Counted from the stretch's first letter, positions 42,545 to 52,509 are shown. The stretch: 64,000 nucleotides of DNA from an uncultured Muribaculum sp. (GCA_910587665.1 CAJUMZ010000011.1:24489-88488); one strand, 5' to 3'. Numbers and translations: made by a program. Notes: generated by a model not told the origin, from the letters alone.

Positions 42545-43885
42545 ATGAATTTGATTTGGAAAAAATATCGCGAAAATTATGCCGCCATTATTAAGCTTGG
42601 CTTGCCGATTCTTGTAGGCCAGCTCGGCATGATAGTAGTGGCTTTTGCCGATAATATAATGGTTGGCCGTTATTCAACCGCCGCCCTTGCCTCGGCGTCG
42701 TTTGTCAACAATGTGTTTAATGTCGCTACGTTTGCCGTACTTGGGTTTACCTACGGACTTACCCCGCTTATAGGCGCTCTGTTCTCACAGAAACGCAGTG
42801 ACACAATCGGGGCGATGATACGCAACGGATTGCTGCTCAATATCCTGTTTTCGCTACTTGTGACTTTGGTAATGTGGGTGCTGTGGCTAAATGTTGACCG
42901 GCTCGGACAACCTGTCGAGCTGATGCCGCTGATAAGGCCCTATTATCTTATCGTGCTTGCCGGAATGGTGCCGGTGGCTGTGTTCAATGTGTTTGCGCAG
43001 TGGCTTTTTGCCATCAACCGCACGGCTTTGCCTATGTGGATAATACTATCGGCAAATGCTCTCAACATTGTAGGTAACTATATGCTCATATACGGAAACT
43101 GGGGCTGTCCGGAGCTTGGGTTGACAGGCGCCGGTTACAGTACGCTTTTTTCAAGGATATTTTGCCCGGTTGTGGTAATCGTGATCTTTGTCGTGGCAAA
43201 GCGTTTCCGCGACTACAAGGAGGGTTTCGCAAAGGCACGCATATCATCGCGGACACTCGGTCAGATCAACCGTACGTCATGGCCCGTGTCGATGCAGATG
43301 ACATTTGAGTCCGGATCGTTTACCGTCGCCGCGGTAATGGCGGGATGGCTCGGGGCTGTCAGCCTTGCCGCTTTCCAGATTATAGTAATCACGGGTACGC
43401 TCGGATTCTGCATCTATTACAGCATGGGGTCGGCGGTATCGGTGCTCGTGGCAAATGCCGCAGGGCTGAACGACCGCATAGGGATGAGACGCATCGCCTT
43501 TGCCGGATACCACATAATCCTTACGCTCGCTTCCATCTCTTCGCTGATATTCGTGTTTTTTGAGGAGCAGATGATCTATGCCTTTACCGAAGACGCCGAG
43601 GTAATCGCCGCTACTGTGGCATTGATTGTGCCGCTTGTGATCTATCAGCTCGGTGATGCCACGCAGATAAACTTCGCCAATGCCCTCAGGGGTACCTCGC
43701 AGGTGATGCCGATGATATGGATTGCTTTCGTGAGCTATATCGTGATAGGGATACCGGCGACATATCTCCTTGCATTCCCCGGCGGTCTCGGCACCTATGG
43801 GATAATACTCAGCTTCTCGGTAAGCCTGTTTATCGCCGCCGGCCTTTTCCTTTACTTTTTTATGAGGAGCACTCGTCGCGACTGA
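42545..43885 (+). CDS. MATE family multidrug/cation efflux transporter
   Basis: A 446-residue, 12-helix transporter of the MATE family (NorM branch), which exports organic cations in exchange for Na+ or H+. Two homologous halves are visible; the first opens LGLPILVGQLGMIVVAFADNIMVGRYSTAALASASF, seen in part as the classical family start, and the second has TVAAVMAGWLGAVSLAAFQI. Length is usual. The substrate is not known. A tandem repeat and the promoter-bearing repeat follow it. Confidence 0.92.
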   Translation: MNLIWKKYRENYAAIIKLGLPILVGQLGMIVVAFADNIMVGRYSTAALASASFVNNVFNVATFAVLGFTYGLTPLIGALFSQKRSDTIGAMIRNGLLLNILFSLLVTLVMWVLWLNVDRLGQPVELMPLIRPYYLIVLAGMVPVAVFNVFAQWLFAINRTALPMWIILSANALNIVGNYMLIYGNWGCPELGLTGAGYSTLFSRIFCPVVVIVIFVVAKRFRDYKEGFAKARISSRTLGQINRTSWPVSMQMTFESGSFTVAAVMAGWLGAVSLAAFQIIVITGTLGFCIYYSMGSAVSVLVANAAGLNDRIGMRRIAFAGYHIILTLASISSLIFVFFEEQMIYAFTEDAEVIAATVALIVPLVIYQLGDATQINFANALRGTSQVMPMIWIAFVSYIVIGIPATYLLAFPGGLGTYGIILSFSVSLFIAAGLFLYFFMRSTRRD

Positions 43886-43895
43886 GCGGCCGGTT

Positions 43896-43944
43896 AATTG
43901 GACTAATTAGCCCAATTAGTCCAATTAGTCCAATTAGTCCAATT
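43896..43944 (+). repeat. AATTAGTCC tandem repeat with overlapping terminator-like hairpin
   Basis: Three full copies of the 9-mer AATTAGTCC begin at 43914, 43923 and 43932, plus a partial fourth. Just before them AATTGGACTAATT (43896-43908) is the exact inverse of 43914-43926 across 5 nt, giving a 13-bp stem 8 nt after the MATE stop. Later repeat copies offer alternative 3' arms. Confidence 0.7.
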
Positions 43945-43948
43945 TAAA

Positions 43949-44053
43949 TTTGCTTTTGCGCTCGACTTATGCGTATCTTTGGCTATGCCTTAGATACTCA
44001 CGCTTGGCTATGCCAAATAAATTTGCATCGCGCTCGACTTATGCGTATCTTTG
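43949..44053 (+). repeat. Duplicated promoter-bearing intergenic repeat with two tandem promoters
   Basis: A perfect 24-bp direct repeat (43958-43981 and 44030-44053), containing CTCGACTTATGCG and the -7 box TATCTTTG, occurs twice with a 72-bp period. Each copy has its own -33 TTTG: 43949-43952 (21-nt spacing) and 44022-44025 (20-nt spacing). The motifs between them (ATACTCACGCT, GGC-ATGC) also occur at 13064-13147. The second promoter would start transcription near 44060, 20 nt before the DUF4254 ATG. Confidence 0.75.
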
Positions 44054-44079
44054 TCAAATTAGCAATAAATAATATTTGG

Positions 44080-44694
44080 ATGACTATGGACTTTGCCAAT
44101 AACTGTTACAGGATTTTTGAAGACACCACACGTGAATACCATCGTCACGACCACGTTGACGCAAAGGTGGAAAACCCGTTTGCTCCGGGTTCGATAGAAC
44201 ATACTCTTTTTGCAAAAAACTGGATTGATGCCGTGCAGTGGCATCTTGAAGATATAATACGCGACCCCCACATAGACCCGGTCGACGCACTTGCGCTTAA
44301 GCGCCGCATCGACAAGTCCAATCAGGACCGTACCGACATGGTGGAGGAGCTTGACACTTATTTCAGGGAAAAATACAAGGATGTCGAGGTGTGTGCCGGG
44401 GCTACTATCAATACCGAAAGCCCGGCATGGGCCCTTGACCGCCTGTCGATACTTGCTCTTAAAATATACCATATGCAGGCTGAGGTGGATCGTACCGATG
44501 CCGATGAAGAGCACCTGGCCAAGTGTCGCGGCAAGCTCGCCGTGCTTCTTGAACAGCGTGCCGACCTTACTACGGCTATCGGTCAGCTTCTTGACGATAT
44601 TGCGGCGGGAAAGAAGTATATGAAGGTCTATCGTCAGATGAAGATGTATAACGACCCTGACACCAATCCTGTACTTTATGGCGGTAAACGGTAA
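44080..44694 (+). CDS. DUF4254 family protein
   Basis: A soluble, helical protein of about 204 residues in the DUF4254 family of Bacteroidetes, usually found next to glycosyltransferase family 9 genes. Landmarks: FLAKNWIDAVQWHLEDIIRD-like stretch near residue 45, IDKSNQDRTDMVEELDTYF and INTESPAWALDRLSILALKIYHM. The frame stays open to an ATG at 43969, but that lies upstream of the promoter at 44046-44053. ATG 44080 (or 44086) is the start. It overlaps the next gene by 17 bp. Function is unknown; the constant pairing hints at a role in lipid-linked glycan synthesis. Confidence 0.82.
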   Translation: MTMDFANNCYRIFEDTTREYHRHDHVDAKVENPFAPGSIEHTLFAKNWIDAVQWHLEDIIRDPHIDPVDALALKRRIDKSNQDRTDMVEELDTYFREKYKDVEVCAGATINTESPAWALDRLSILALKIYHMQAEVDRTDADEEHLAKCRGKLAVLLEQRADLTTAIGQLLDDIAAGKKYMKVYRQMKMYNDPDTNPVLYGGKR

Positions 44695-45751
44695 GCTGCC
44701 CAAAAATTTACTGGTTGCCCGCTTTTCGGCGCTCGGCGATGTGGCGATGACTATTCCGGTAGTGTATTCGGCATGTCGCTGCAATCCTGACACCCGTTTT
44801 GTTTTCATCACAAAGCCGGCCCAGCAGGGACTTTTTGTAAATCCGCCGGAAAATCTGGTGGTGCTTGGCATCGACGTCAAGGAAAAATACCGTACACTGC
44901 CTGACTTCTTCCGGTTGTTCGGCGAGTTGCGCAAGCAATATGACATAGACGGATTTGCCGACCTCCACGGGGTCATCCGCACTTTTATGCTCGGGGCGGC
45001 ATGTACGCTGCATGGCATCAAATGGCGCACGATACGTAAGGGGAGGATGAACAAGCGTGCCCTTACGCGCCCGCGCAACAAGGTGATGCTCCCATTGCTG
45101 TCATCACGGGCGCGTTACCGGGAAGTATTCTATGGATTCGGCTATGTGCTTGAAGAGAGATTCAGAAGCATCTATGGAGAGGGAAAGGGTGACCCTTCGA
45201 TGTTTGCGTCGGTCACAGCCCCGAAGGCTCCGGGCGAAAAATGGATAGGCATAGCCCCGTTTGCCAAGCATAAGGGCAAGATATATCCTGTCAACCTGAT
45301 GGAGAAAGTGGTCGAGGAACTCTCGGCGCAGCCCGACACCAAGATATTCCTCTTTGGTGGAGGGGATGAGGAACGTAAGATTCTCGCCGAATGGGCGTCG
45401 CGATATCCTTCAACCGTCAGTCTGGCTGATAAGAAGCATGGGTTTCCAGTGGAGCTCGCGCTGTTGAGTCATCTCGATACTGTTGTGTCGATGGATTCAG
45501 CAAACATGCACCTTGCGTCGCTTGTCAACGTGAGGGTCGTGAGTGTGTGGGGCGCCACTCATCCCTATTGCGGATTCAAGGGTTTCAAGCAGCGGGAGCA
45601 GGATATCGTGCAGTTGCCCATGACGTGCCGCCCCTGCTCGGTGTTTGGCAACAGGCCTTGCAGCCGTGGCGACTACCATTGCCTTGCAGGCATACCTCCG
45701 CAGATAATTGTAAACAAGGTCAATTCCATAGTTAATAAAAGCAAGCAGTGA
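44678..45751 (+). CDS. Glycosyltransferase family 9 (heptosyltransferase-like)
   Basis: A 357-residue GT-B enzyme of family 9. The N-terminus [19 protein letters not shown] is the classical start of heptosyltransferases, and the C-terminal donor site has [16 protein letters not shown], then STVSLADK and [28 protein letters not shown] read in part. A Cys-containing [14 protein letters not shown] end is typical of Bacteroidetes members. It probably adds a sugar to the lipopolysaccharide core. It overlaps DUF4254 by 17 bp, and its stop shares a base with the ruvB start, so all are co-translated. Confidence 0.9.
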   Translation: MAVNGKLPKNLLVARFSALGDVAMTIPVVYSACRCNPDTRFVFITKPAQQGLFVNPPENLVVLGIDVKEKYRTLPDFFRLFGELRKQYDIDGFADLHGVIRTFMLGAACTLHGIKWRTIRKGRMNKRALTRPRNKVMLPLLSSRARYREVFYGFGYVLEERFRSIYGEGKGDPSMFASVTAPKAPGEKWIGIAPFAKHKGKIYPVNLMEKVVEELSAQPDTKIFLFGGGDEERKILAEWASRYPSTVSLADKKHGFPVELALLSHLDTVVSMDSANMHLASLVNVRVVSVWGATHPYCGFKGFKQREQDIVQLPMTCRPCSVFGNRPCSRGDYHCLAGIPPQIIVNKVNSIVNKSKQ

Positions 45752-46779
45752 TGGAGGAGGATTTTGACATAAGGGAATCCCGGCAGGGAAATGACAGAGA
45801 CAGGGATTTTGAGAAGGCTCTGCGCCCGTCGGAATTTGACTCTTTCAGCGGTCAGGAAAAGATAATAGAGAACTTGCGCGTTTTTGTCACTGCGGCAAAG
45901 ATGCGTGGCGAGTCGCTTGATCACGTGCTGCTCCACGGGCCTCCAGGACTCGGAAAGACCACCCTGTCGCAGATTGTGGCAAACGAGCTTGGGGTGGGGA
46001 TAAAGATAACATCCGGACCCGTGCTTGACAAGCCGGGCGACCTTGCCGGCATACTCACCTCGCTTGAGGAAAACGATGTGCTGTTTATCGACGAGATACA
46101 CCGCCTGAGTCCTGTGGTCGAGGAGTATCTTTACTCGGCGATGGAAGATTTCCGCATTGATATAATGATCGACAAGGGTCCCGGTGCAAGGTCGGTGCAG
46201 CTGTCGCTGTCGCCGTTTACCCTCATAGGCGCCACAACGCGGAGCGGATTGCTTACATCGCCGTTGCGCGCGCGATTTGGCATCAACTTCCATCTGGAAT
46301 ATTACGACCATGAGGTGCTTGAGCGCATAGTGCTGCGCTCGGCGCGCCTGCTTGATGTAAAGTGCACGGGTGAGGCTGCGAGAGAGATTGCCTTGCGCAG
46401 CCGTGGCACACCGCGTATTGCCAACGCTCTTCTGCGGCGTGTGCGAGATTTCGCCATGGTCAAGGGCTCGGGTATAATAGATCCGGAGATAGCCCGCTAT
46501 GCCCTCGAGGCGCTGAATATTGACCGTTATGGTCTTGATGAGATTGACAATAAGATACTTACAACAATAATAACCAAGTTTAAGGGAGGACCTGTGGGAC
46601 TGACTACAATAGCCACCGCTCTCGGCGAGGATCCCGGTACGATCGAGGAAGTGTATGAGCCGTTCCTGATCAAGGAGGGCTTTCTGAAGCGTACCCCGCG
46701 CGGCAGGGAGGTGACAGAGCTTGCATATATCCATCTCGGTCACAGCCGCGACCTTACCACCGGTTCCCTTTTCGCTTAA
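45751..46779 (+). CDS. ruvB: Holliday junction branch migration helicase RuvB
   Basis: A 342-residue AAA+ motor that drives branch migration with RuvA. Walker A is [13 protein letters not shown] (near residue 65), Walker [11 protein letters not shown], sensor 1 [20 protein letters not shown], and the arginine-finger region follows. The C-terminal winged helix has [21 protein letters not shown] and ends [13 protein letters not shown], as in all RuvB. The ATG at 45751 overlaps the preceding stop (TGATG); a GTG one codon upstream is also in frame. It is embedded in a run of envelope genes, an arrangement common in Bacteroidales. Confidence 0.97.
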   Translation: MEEDFDIRESRQGNDRDRDFEKALRPSEFDSFSGQEKIIENLRVFVTAAKMRGESLDHVLLHGPPGLGKTTLSQIVANELGVGIKITSGPVLDKPGDLAGILTSLEENDVLFIDEIHRLSPVVEEYLYSAMEDFRIDIMIDKGPGARSVQLSLSPFTLIGATTRSGLLTSPLRARFGINFHLEYYDHEVLERIVLRSARLLDVKCTGEAAREIALRSRGTPRIANALLRRVRDFAMVKGSGIIDPEIARYALEALNIDRYGLDEIDNKILTTIITKFKGGPVGLTTIATALGEDPGTIEEVYEPFLIKEGFLKRTPRGREVTELAYIHLGHSRDLTTGSLFA

Positions 46780-46807
46780 AAGATTATTTTGAATATCACA
46801 CGACGAT

Positions 46808-48295
46808 ATGGCGGGTATTAAAAGTCTGGCTAAGGATACTGCGATTTACGGTGTCAGCAGCATAATAGGGCGCTTTCTCAACTGGTGTCTCGTGCCGCTT
46901 TACACTATAAAGTTTCCTGCCGATGAGTATGGCGTGGTCACCTATATCTACGCGATAGTGGCTCTTGCCTTGATTGTTTTGACTTACGGCATGGAGACCG
47001 GTTTCTTCCGTTTTGCCAATCACGAGCGTTACTCCCGGCCGGAGGAAGTATATTCCACCTCGTTGGTGTCGCTCGGGGTGTCTTCGACGGCCTTTTTCGC
47101 CCTCGTGCTGCTGTTTCTGAATCCGATTGCCGATGCGCTTAACTGCAGCGGTCACGCTTCCTATATATTTATGATGGCACTTGCGGTGGCTGTGGATGCT
47201 TACACTTCCATCCCGTTTGCCTACCTGCGGTTTCAGAAACGCCCGTTGCGCTTTGCGACGCTGAAACTCATAAATATAGGTCTTAATATCGGTCTAAACC
47301 TGTTTTTCATTCTCCTCTGCCCATGGCTGCTGGATGTTGCTCCCGACACCGTTTCATGGTTTTATCGCCCCGATTTCGGCATCGGATACATATTCCTTGC
47401 CAACCTTATATCATCGGCGGTGATGTTGGTGCTGCTTCTCCCTGACATACTGTCGGTGCCGCTTGCATTCAACGGCAGGCTTTTGCGGGAGATGCTTGTC
47501 TATTCCTATCCGTTGTTGATACTTGGTATAGCCGGCATCATGAATCAGACGATAGGCACTATCCTTTACCCTCACCTCGTCTCTGATCCTGCCGAGGCTA
47601 TGTATGGGCTTGGCATCTACGGCGCCAACTATAAGATCGCCATTGTCATGGTGATGTTTATCCAGGCGTTCCGATTTGCTTACGAGCCATTTATCTTTGC
47701 CCAAAACAAGGAGCGCGGTGGCGACAAGCTGAAAGCTTACAGTGACGCGATGAAATATTTCGTGATTTTCGCCCTGTTTATTTTCCTCGGCGTGATGTAT
47801 TATCTTGACATATTGAAATATTTTATTTCGCCCAAGTATTTCTCCGGATTGAAGGTTGTGCCCGTGCTGATGATTGCCGAGCTGTTTTTCGGCGTATTTT
47901 TCAATCTGTCGCTCTGGTATAAGCTTACCGACAAGACGATATGGGGCATGTGGTTCTCGCTGATAGGGCTGGGAGTGACTCTTGTGCTCAATGTCATCCT
48001 TGTGCCGCGTATCGGTTATATGGGTTGCGCATGGGCGGCTCTCGCCTGCTATGGTGTGATGATGCTTGCAAGCTATTTCGTCGGTCGGGGGAAATATCCT
48101 ATTGATTATGATGTGCCGAGGTTGCTGTTTTACTTTGTCATTGCCGGGGTGCTTTACGCGGTGTCGCTTATTGTGGAGTTACCGTCGGAATGGAGTACGC
48201 TGCTTTTCCGTACCCTGCTCCTGTGCATATATGTTTTCATCGTTTGCCGTCATGAAAAGATTAGCCTTAAGGATATAATCAAGCGTAAGATATGA
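46808..48295 (+). CDS. Polysaccharide flippase (Wzx/MOP family)
   Basis: A 495-residue protein with 12-14 membrane helices of the oligosaccharide flippase group, which moves lipid-linked glycan units across the inner membrane. The start LAKDTAIYGVSSIIGRFLNWCLVPLYT is the standard Wzx-like opening. Later, QTIGTILYPHLV and RFAYEPFIFAQ match positions of this subfamily in Bacteroidetes. It begins 28 bp after ruvB and its stop overlaps the DUF389 start by 4 bp (ATGA). The substrate cannot be told. With GT9 and GT4 nearby a surface-glycan role is likely. Confidence 0.87.
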   Translation: MAGIKSLAKDTAIYGVSSIIGRFLNWCLVPLYTIKFPADEYGVVTYIYAIVALALIVLTYGMETGFFRFANHERYSRPEEVYSTSLVSLGVSSTAFFALVLLFLNPIADALNCSGHASYIFMMALAVAVDAYTSIPFAYLRFQKRPLRFATLKLINIGLNIGLNLFFILLCPWLLDVAPDTVSWFYRPDFGIGYIFLANLISSAVMLVLLLPDILSVPLAFNGRLLREMLVYSYPLLILGIAGIMNQTIGTILYPHLVSDPAEAMYGLGIYGANYKIAIVMVMFIQAFRFAYEPFIFAQNKERGGDKLKAYSDAMKYFVIFALFIFLGVMYYLDILKYFISPKYFSGLKVVPVLMIAELFFGVFFNLSLWYKLTDKTIWGMWFSLIGLGVTLVLNVILVPRIGYMGCAWAALACYGVMMLASYFVGRGKYPIDYDVPRLLFYFVIAGVLYAVSLIVELPSEWSTLLFRTLLLCIYVFIVCRHEKISLKDIIKRKI

Positions 48296-49686
48296 AGAAA
48301 ATTGACTTTGCCGCATTCAAGACGAGCCTTTTCGGCTATTTTGACCTTACCGGCTTTCTGATCCCTCAGGAGGAGGCGGAGGAAGCGATCCGTGAAGGGG
48401 TCTCTTTCCGGGGAATAAACATCATAATCCTTATAGTGGCTATTTTCATCGCGTCATTGGGATTGAATGTCAATTCAACTGCCGTGATCATAGGCGCGAT
48501 GCTTATATCTCCGCTTATGGGTCCTATCATCGGACTGGGGCTTGCCGTCGGCATCCATGATTTTGACCTTATGAAACGGTCGTTCCGTAACCTGTTTATG
48601 GCAACCGTGTTCAGTGTCGCCACCTCATGCCTGTTTTTCCTTGTCTCGCCGGTCAACGAGCATCACAGCGAACTCCTTGCGCGCACGTCGCCTACGATCT
48701 ACGATGTGTTTATCGGCTTTTTCGGAGGTGCTGCCGGCATCCTTGCCATAGGTAGCAAGGTGAAAGGCAATGTCATCCCCGGCGTGGCGATTGCCACCGC
48801 ACTTATGCCGCCGCTCTGTACGGTAGGCTACGGGCTTGCCACGCTCCAGCCGTCATATTTTCTCGGCGCTCTCTATCTTTTTTTCATCAACTCCGTGTTT
48901 ATCGCTTGCGCCACGACCGTGGGCGTGAAGCTGATGAAGTATCATGTAAAAGATTTTTCAAATCCGGGCAGGGCGAAAAAGGTAAGGGATCTTGTGTACA
49001 CAATCGCGGTTATCACGATGATTCCCGCTTCTTATATGACTTATACTATGTACAAGGAGAGTACGTTTATCTCCAACTGCAACAAGTTTGTCGACAAGGA
49101 GTTTGAATTTGACGGTACGCAGGTGTTGAATTACAAGCCGGTTATGAAGAAAGGACAGGGTAGTCTCACTGTCACGCTTGTGGGAAAAATGATTCCGCAG
49201 GACTCGCTTCTAATCGCCATGACCGACAAGCTTCCCGACTATCATCTTGGCGGCACGCGCCTGCGTATATTACAGGGCGACACAGGAAATGACGGATTCG
49301 ATGTGAAGCAGGCTACATCCTCGATGCTCCGCGACATGTATCAGGTGACCCAGGCGACAATATCGCGGCAACAGGATGTGATTGACTCGCTTAAGGTTGA
49401 AAATGCCCTGATGTCGCGCAATGACTCGATGGGAGCTATTATATCGCCTGAAATAAAGGTGCTGTTCCCGCAGGTGCGTGATATTGCCGTGACCAGGGGC
49501 ATAGTGAGTGATGTTGACACCCATCGTCTCGATACCCTGAATCTCGTGTTGGTCAACTATAGCGGTGCCATGGGAGCGGCGCAGTCGCGTAAGTTCAAGG
49601 AATATCTTGAGGCTCGTCTTGGCACTCGACCTATTACTATTGTGGCGAGTAGCGCAGTCCATCCTGAATCAACTGACCGGAAATGA
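48292..49686 (+). CDS. DUF389 family membrane protein
   Basis: A 464-residue protein. The N-terminal half is a DUF389 domain with about six helices: SLGLNVNSTAVIIGAMLISPLMGPIIGLGLA read in part, then GVAIATALMPPLCTVGYGLA. The C-terminal half (about 270-464) is soluble and includes a coiled stretch ATISRQQDVIDSLKVENALM. The function of DUF389 is not established. It overlaps both neighbours by 4 bp (ATGA), so it is tightly coupled to the flippase and to the GT4 gene. Confidence 0.87.
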   Translation: MKKIDFAAFKTSLFGYFDLTGFLIPQEEAEEAIREGVSFRGINIIILIVAIFIASLGLNVNSTAVIIGAMLISPLMGPIIGLGLAVGIHDFDLMKRSFRNLFMATVFSVATSCLFFLVSPVNEHHSELLARTSPTIYDVFIGFFGGAAGILAIGSKVKGNVIPGVAIATALMPPLCTVGYGLATLQPSYFLGALYLFFINSVFIACATTVGVKLMKYHVKDFSNPGRAKKVRDLVYTIAVITMIPASYMTYTMYKESTFISNCNKFVDKEFEFDGTQVLNYKPVMKKGQGSLTVTLVGKMIPQDSLLIAMTDKLPDYHLGGTRLRILQGDTGNDGFDVKQATSSMLRDMYQVTQATISRQQDVIDSLKVENALMSRNDSMGAIISPEIKVLFPQVRDIAVTRGIVSDVDTHRLDTLNLVLVNYSGAMGAAQSRKFKEYLEARLGTRPITIVASSAVHPESTDRK

Positions 49687-50777
49687 AAATATTTTACGAC
49701 CATCAGGTGTTTTCCTGGCAGAAGATAGGAGGGGTGTCCCGATATTTTGTCGAACTCATTAACCATCTGCCGGCTGATATAGGATATGTGATGCCTCCGA
49801 TGATGTCGGAAAATGCATATCTCGATAATCTCCGTCCGGAAGTCCCGCCGGTAAAAAGCTGGTCGGTGGCAAATTTCCGCGTGAGGAAAAAACTCTATGA
49901 GGCGATCAATCAGCGCAGGTCGGCACGTATGATTTCCGATGGCGGATTTGACGTGTTGCATCCCACCTATTACTCAACTTACTTCCTTAAGCGGCGGAAA
50001 ACTCCTTATGTCATTACGGTGCATGATTTTATCCACGAGAAATATCCGCAGCATTTCACTGACACCGCTAAGGTGATACGCGAGAAAAAGGAGGCTGTCG
50101 CCAATGCCGACCGTATAATCGCCATAAGCGAGCATACACGGCGTGACCTCGTTGACATCTACGGTATTCCTGCCGACAGGGTTGATGTGATCTATCATGG
50201 CGCGTCGCCGCTTTCTTCCGTGCATGAGCCTGTCCCCGGTACCGGCGACAGGTTTATCCTGTTTGTTGGCGACCGTACAAAGTATAAGAATTTTCTGAAT
50301 CTTGCCGAGGCTTTCGTGATATTGTCGCGAAATGACCCGGAGTTGAGGCTCGTCTGTGCCGGAAAACCGTTTTCCGACGCTGAACGCCGACATCTCTCAT
50401 CATTGGGCATAGGTGATAAGTCCATGGCTTGTTTCGCTTCTGACAGCCAGCTTGCGTGGCTGTATGCCAATACGGCATGCTTCGTATTTCCGTCGGCATA
50501 TGAAGGCTTCGGGCTCCCTATCCTGGAGGCATGGAGCGCGGGCGCCCCGGTGGCATTGAGTCGGGCAAGCTGCTTCCCCGAGATTGCCGGAAGTGCCGCT
50601 TCATGGTTTGAGCCTGACGATCCGGCGATGATGGCGTGCGCTATCGGCGATGTGGTGTATTCCGACGATACCCGCGCCCGTCTGCGATATCTTGCTTCCG
50701 AGCGGTTGAAGATGTTTACTTGGGAAAAGACAGCCGCGCGCACGACTGAGATTTATCGCTCCCTTTCCGCACAATAA
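49683..50777 (+). CDS. Family 4 glycosyltransferase
   Basis: A 364-residue GT-B glycosyltransferase of family 4. The N-terminal acceptor domain has DHQVFSWQKIGGVSRYFVELI, with the usual GGxxR. VTVHDFIHEKYPQHF and AISEHTRRDLVDIYGI follow. The C-terminal donor domain carries FILFVGDRTKYKNF and the E-x7-E motif in FPSAYEGFGLPILEAWSAG. Typical substrates are mannose or other hexoses in surface glycans. It is the last gene of the ATGA-coupled flippase-DUF389-GT4 run. Confidence 0.9.
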   Translation: MKIFYDHQVFSWQKIGGVSRYFVELINHLPADIGYVMPPMMSENAYLDNLRPEVPPVKSWSVANFRVRKKLYEAINQRRSARMISDGGFDVLHPTYYSTYFLKRRKTPYVITVHDFIHEKYPQHFTDTAKVIREKKEAVANADRIIAISEHTRRDLVDIYGIPADRVDVIYHGASPLSSVHEPVPGTGDRFILFVGDRTKYKNFLNLAEAFVILSRNDPELRLVCAGKPFSDAERRHLSSLGIGDKSMACFASDSQLAWLYANTACFVFPSAYEGFGLPILEAWSAGAPVALSRASCFPEIAGSAASWFEPDDPAMMACAIGDVVYSDDTRARLRYLASERLKMFTWEKTAARTTEIYRSLSAQ

Positions 50778-50821
50778 TGAAGGATAATTTGTATATCTAT
50801 CATACTATATACTTTTGATTT

Positions 50822-51598
50822 ATGGTAACAATATTGTTTCATTCGACTATATTCGGCCCTATCCACAGCCGCCGCCTTGGCACATCGCTCGGCATCAATC
50901 TTTCGCCGGTCGATGGCAAGGTGTGTTCTTTTGACTGTGTGTACTGTGAGGCGGGGTATAACTCGCAGGGCACGGGCAAGAGCGGGTTGCCGCCGCGTGA
51001 TGAGGTGAGCCGCTTGCTTGAGGCAAAGCTGAAAGAGATGAGCGATGCCGGGGCGCCGCTCGATGTCATTACTTTTTCCGGTAACGGAGAGCCTACCATG
51101 CACCCTGATTTCGACGGTATAATCGACGATACATTAAGCTTGCGTGACCGGTATTATCCGGGTGCGAAGGTCAGTGTGCTATGCAATTCCACGCGGCTTG
51201 ACCGCGAGGGTGTGGTCAGTGGGCTGAGGAAAGTGGACAATTGTATCCTTAAACTTGACTCGGCGCTCACCCCTACCATGCGCCTGATTGATCAGCCTGT
51301 GTCGGAGAGATTCACCTGTGAATATGTAATCCCGCAGCTTGAATCGTTTGGCGACAAGTGTATCATACAGACAATGATGCTTCGCGGCAACCACAACGGA
51401 TGCCATATCGACAATACAACCGCTGAGGAAGTCGACGCCCTCATAGAGGCTTACAAGCGGATAAAGCCGCGGGAGGTCATGCTTTACTCAATCGATCGCG
51501 CCACGCCTGAGAGTGATCTGCAGAAGGTGGGGCGTGACGAACTTGAATCAATCGCCTCCCGTATACGCAAGGAAGGCATAAAAGTACAGGTGAGCTGA
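50822..51598 (+). CDS. Radical SAM protein
   Basis: A 258-residue radical SAM enzyme. The cluster motif is CSFDCVYCEAG (C-x3-C-x2-C, near residue 37), preceded by FGPIHSRRLGTSLGINLSP, which marks a subgroup of small Fe-S oxidoreductases found widely in bacteria and archaea. TFSGNGEPTMHPDF is the GGE-like SAM-binding strand. No extra C-terminal iron-sulfur domain is seen. The reaction is unknown. Its TGA overlaps the ATG of the LD-carboxypeptidase gene. Confidence 0.88.
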   Translation: MVTILFHSTIFGPIHSRRLGTSLGINLSPVDGKVCSFDCVYCEAGYNSQGTGKSGLPPRDEVSRLLEAKLKEMSDAGAPLDVITFSGNGEPTMHPDFDGIIDDTLSLRDRYYPGAKVSVLCNSTRLDREGVVSGLRKVDNCILKLDSALTPTMRLIDQPVSERFTCEYVIPQLESFGDKCIIQTMMLRGNHNGCHIDNTTAEEVDALIEAYKRIKPREVMLYSIDRATPESDLQKVGRDELESIASRIRKEGIKVQVS

Positions 51599-52509
51599 TG
51601 GAAAGTGTCATATTTCCCCGCGCCCTGAAAGAGGGCGACAAGATTGCAATAATATCGCCCGCGAGCAAGATAGATCCCGCCTTGGTGAAGGGCGCGTTGC
51701 CGGTGCTTCGCATGATGGGTTGGGAGCCATATGTGGCGCAGTCGGCTCTTGGTTGCACCGGTAGCTACAGTGCGAGCCGGCAGGCTCGTCTTGACGATCT
51801 GACCGAGGCGGTGCTCAATCCGGAAGTCAGGGCGATATTGTGCAGCCGTGGCGGCTACGGGGCTGTCCATCTGCTTGAGGATTTCCCTTCACGGGAGTTT
51901 CTGGCCGATCCTAAGTGGATAATCGGGTTCAGCGATATTTCCGCTCTTCATGCCCTTGCGTCAAACCTTGGCGTGGCGAGCATACATAGCTCGATGTGCA
52001 AGAATCTGGCTGTCAACAAGGGTGGTGACGAGTGCGCGTTAAGCTTGTTCAACATACTAAGAGGCGGGAGCGTGGGATATGACGTGGCTCCACATCCATA
52101 TAATAATATTGGAAACGCCGAGGGTACTCTTGTCGGTGGCAACATGGCTGTGCTCGGAGGTCTTTTGGGAACACGTTATGATATTTTCCGTGTCAATGAC
52201 CCCATTATATTTATAGAGGATATAGCGGAGCCTATATATAAGGTGGAGCGTCTTCTCTACCAACTCAGGCTTTCCGGTACTCTTGATAGGGCGAAAGGAA
52301 TTATCGTGGGGCAATTTACCGAATATTGCCCTGACAGAAACTATTCTGATATGTACGAAATGATACGCGACATGATTTCCGGGCTTGGTATACCCGTGGC
52401 ATTCAACTTTCCGATAGGGCATGTCGATCACAATCTTCCCGTCATCGAGTCGGCGCCTTGTCGCCTTACCGTAACTGATGAACTTGTGACTTTCTGCCAA
52501 TCGCGTTGA
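51598..52509 (+). CDS. LD-carboxypeptidase (peptidase family S66)
   Basis: A 303-residue serine peptidase of the LdcA/MccF family, which cuts the L-Lys/DAP-D-Ala bond of recycled muropeptides. The opening KEGDKIAIISPASKID, the nucleophile in IIGFSDISALHAL, the catalytic Glu in IFIEDIAEPIYKVER and the His in FPIGHVDHNLPV are all present. It is translationally coupled to the radical SAM gene. Role in peptidoglycan recycling is expected; immunity to peptide-nucleotide antibiotics (MccF type) is a less likely alternative. Confidence 0.9.
   Translation: MESVIFPRALKEGDKIAIISPASKIDPALVKGALPVLRMMGWEPYVAQSALGCTGSYSASRQARLDDLTEAVLNPEVRAILCSRGGYGAVHLLEDFPSREFLADPKWIIGFSDISALHALASNLGVASIHSSMCKNLAVNKGGDECALSLFNILRGGSVGYDVAPHPYNNIGNAEGTLVGGNMAVLGGLLGTRYDIFRVNDPIIFIEDIAEPIYKVERLLYQLRLSGTLDRAKGIIVGQFTEYCPDRNYSDMYEMIRDMISGLGIPVAFNFPIGHVDHNLPVIESAPCRLTVTDELVTFCQSR

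Noticed and set aside
43896..43944. CRISPR-like array.
   Set aside because: Units are 9 bp and contiguous without spacers, and no cas genes are present.
43969..44079. N-terminal extension of the DUF4254 protein from the ATG at 43969.
   Set aside because: These codons lie inside the promoter repeat, upstream of the expected transcription start near 44060.
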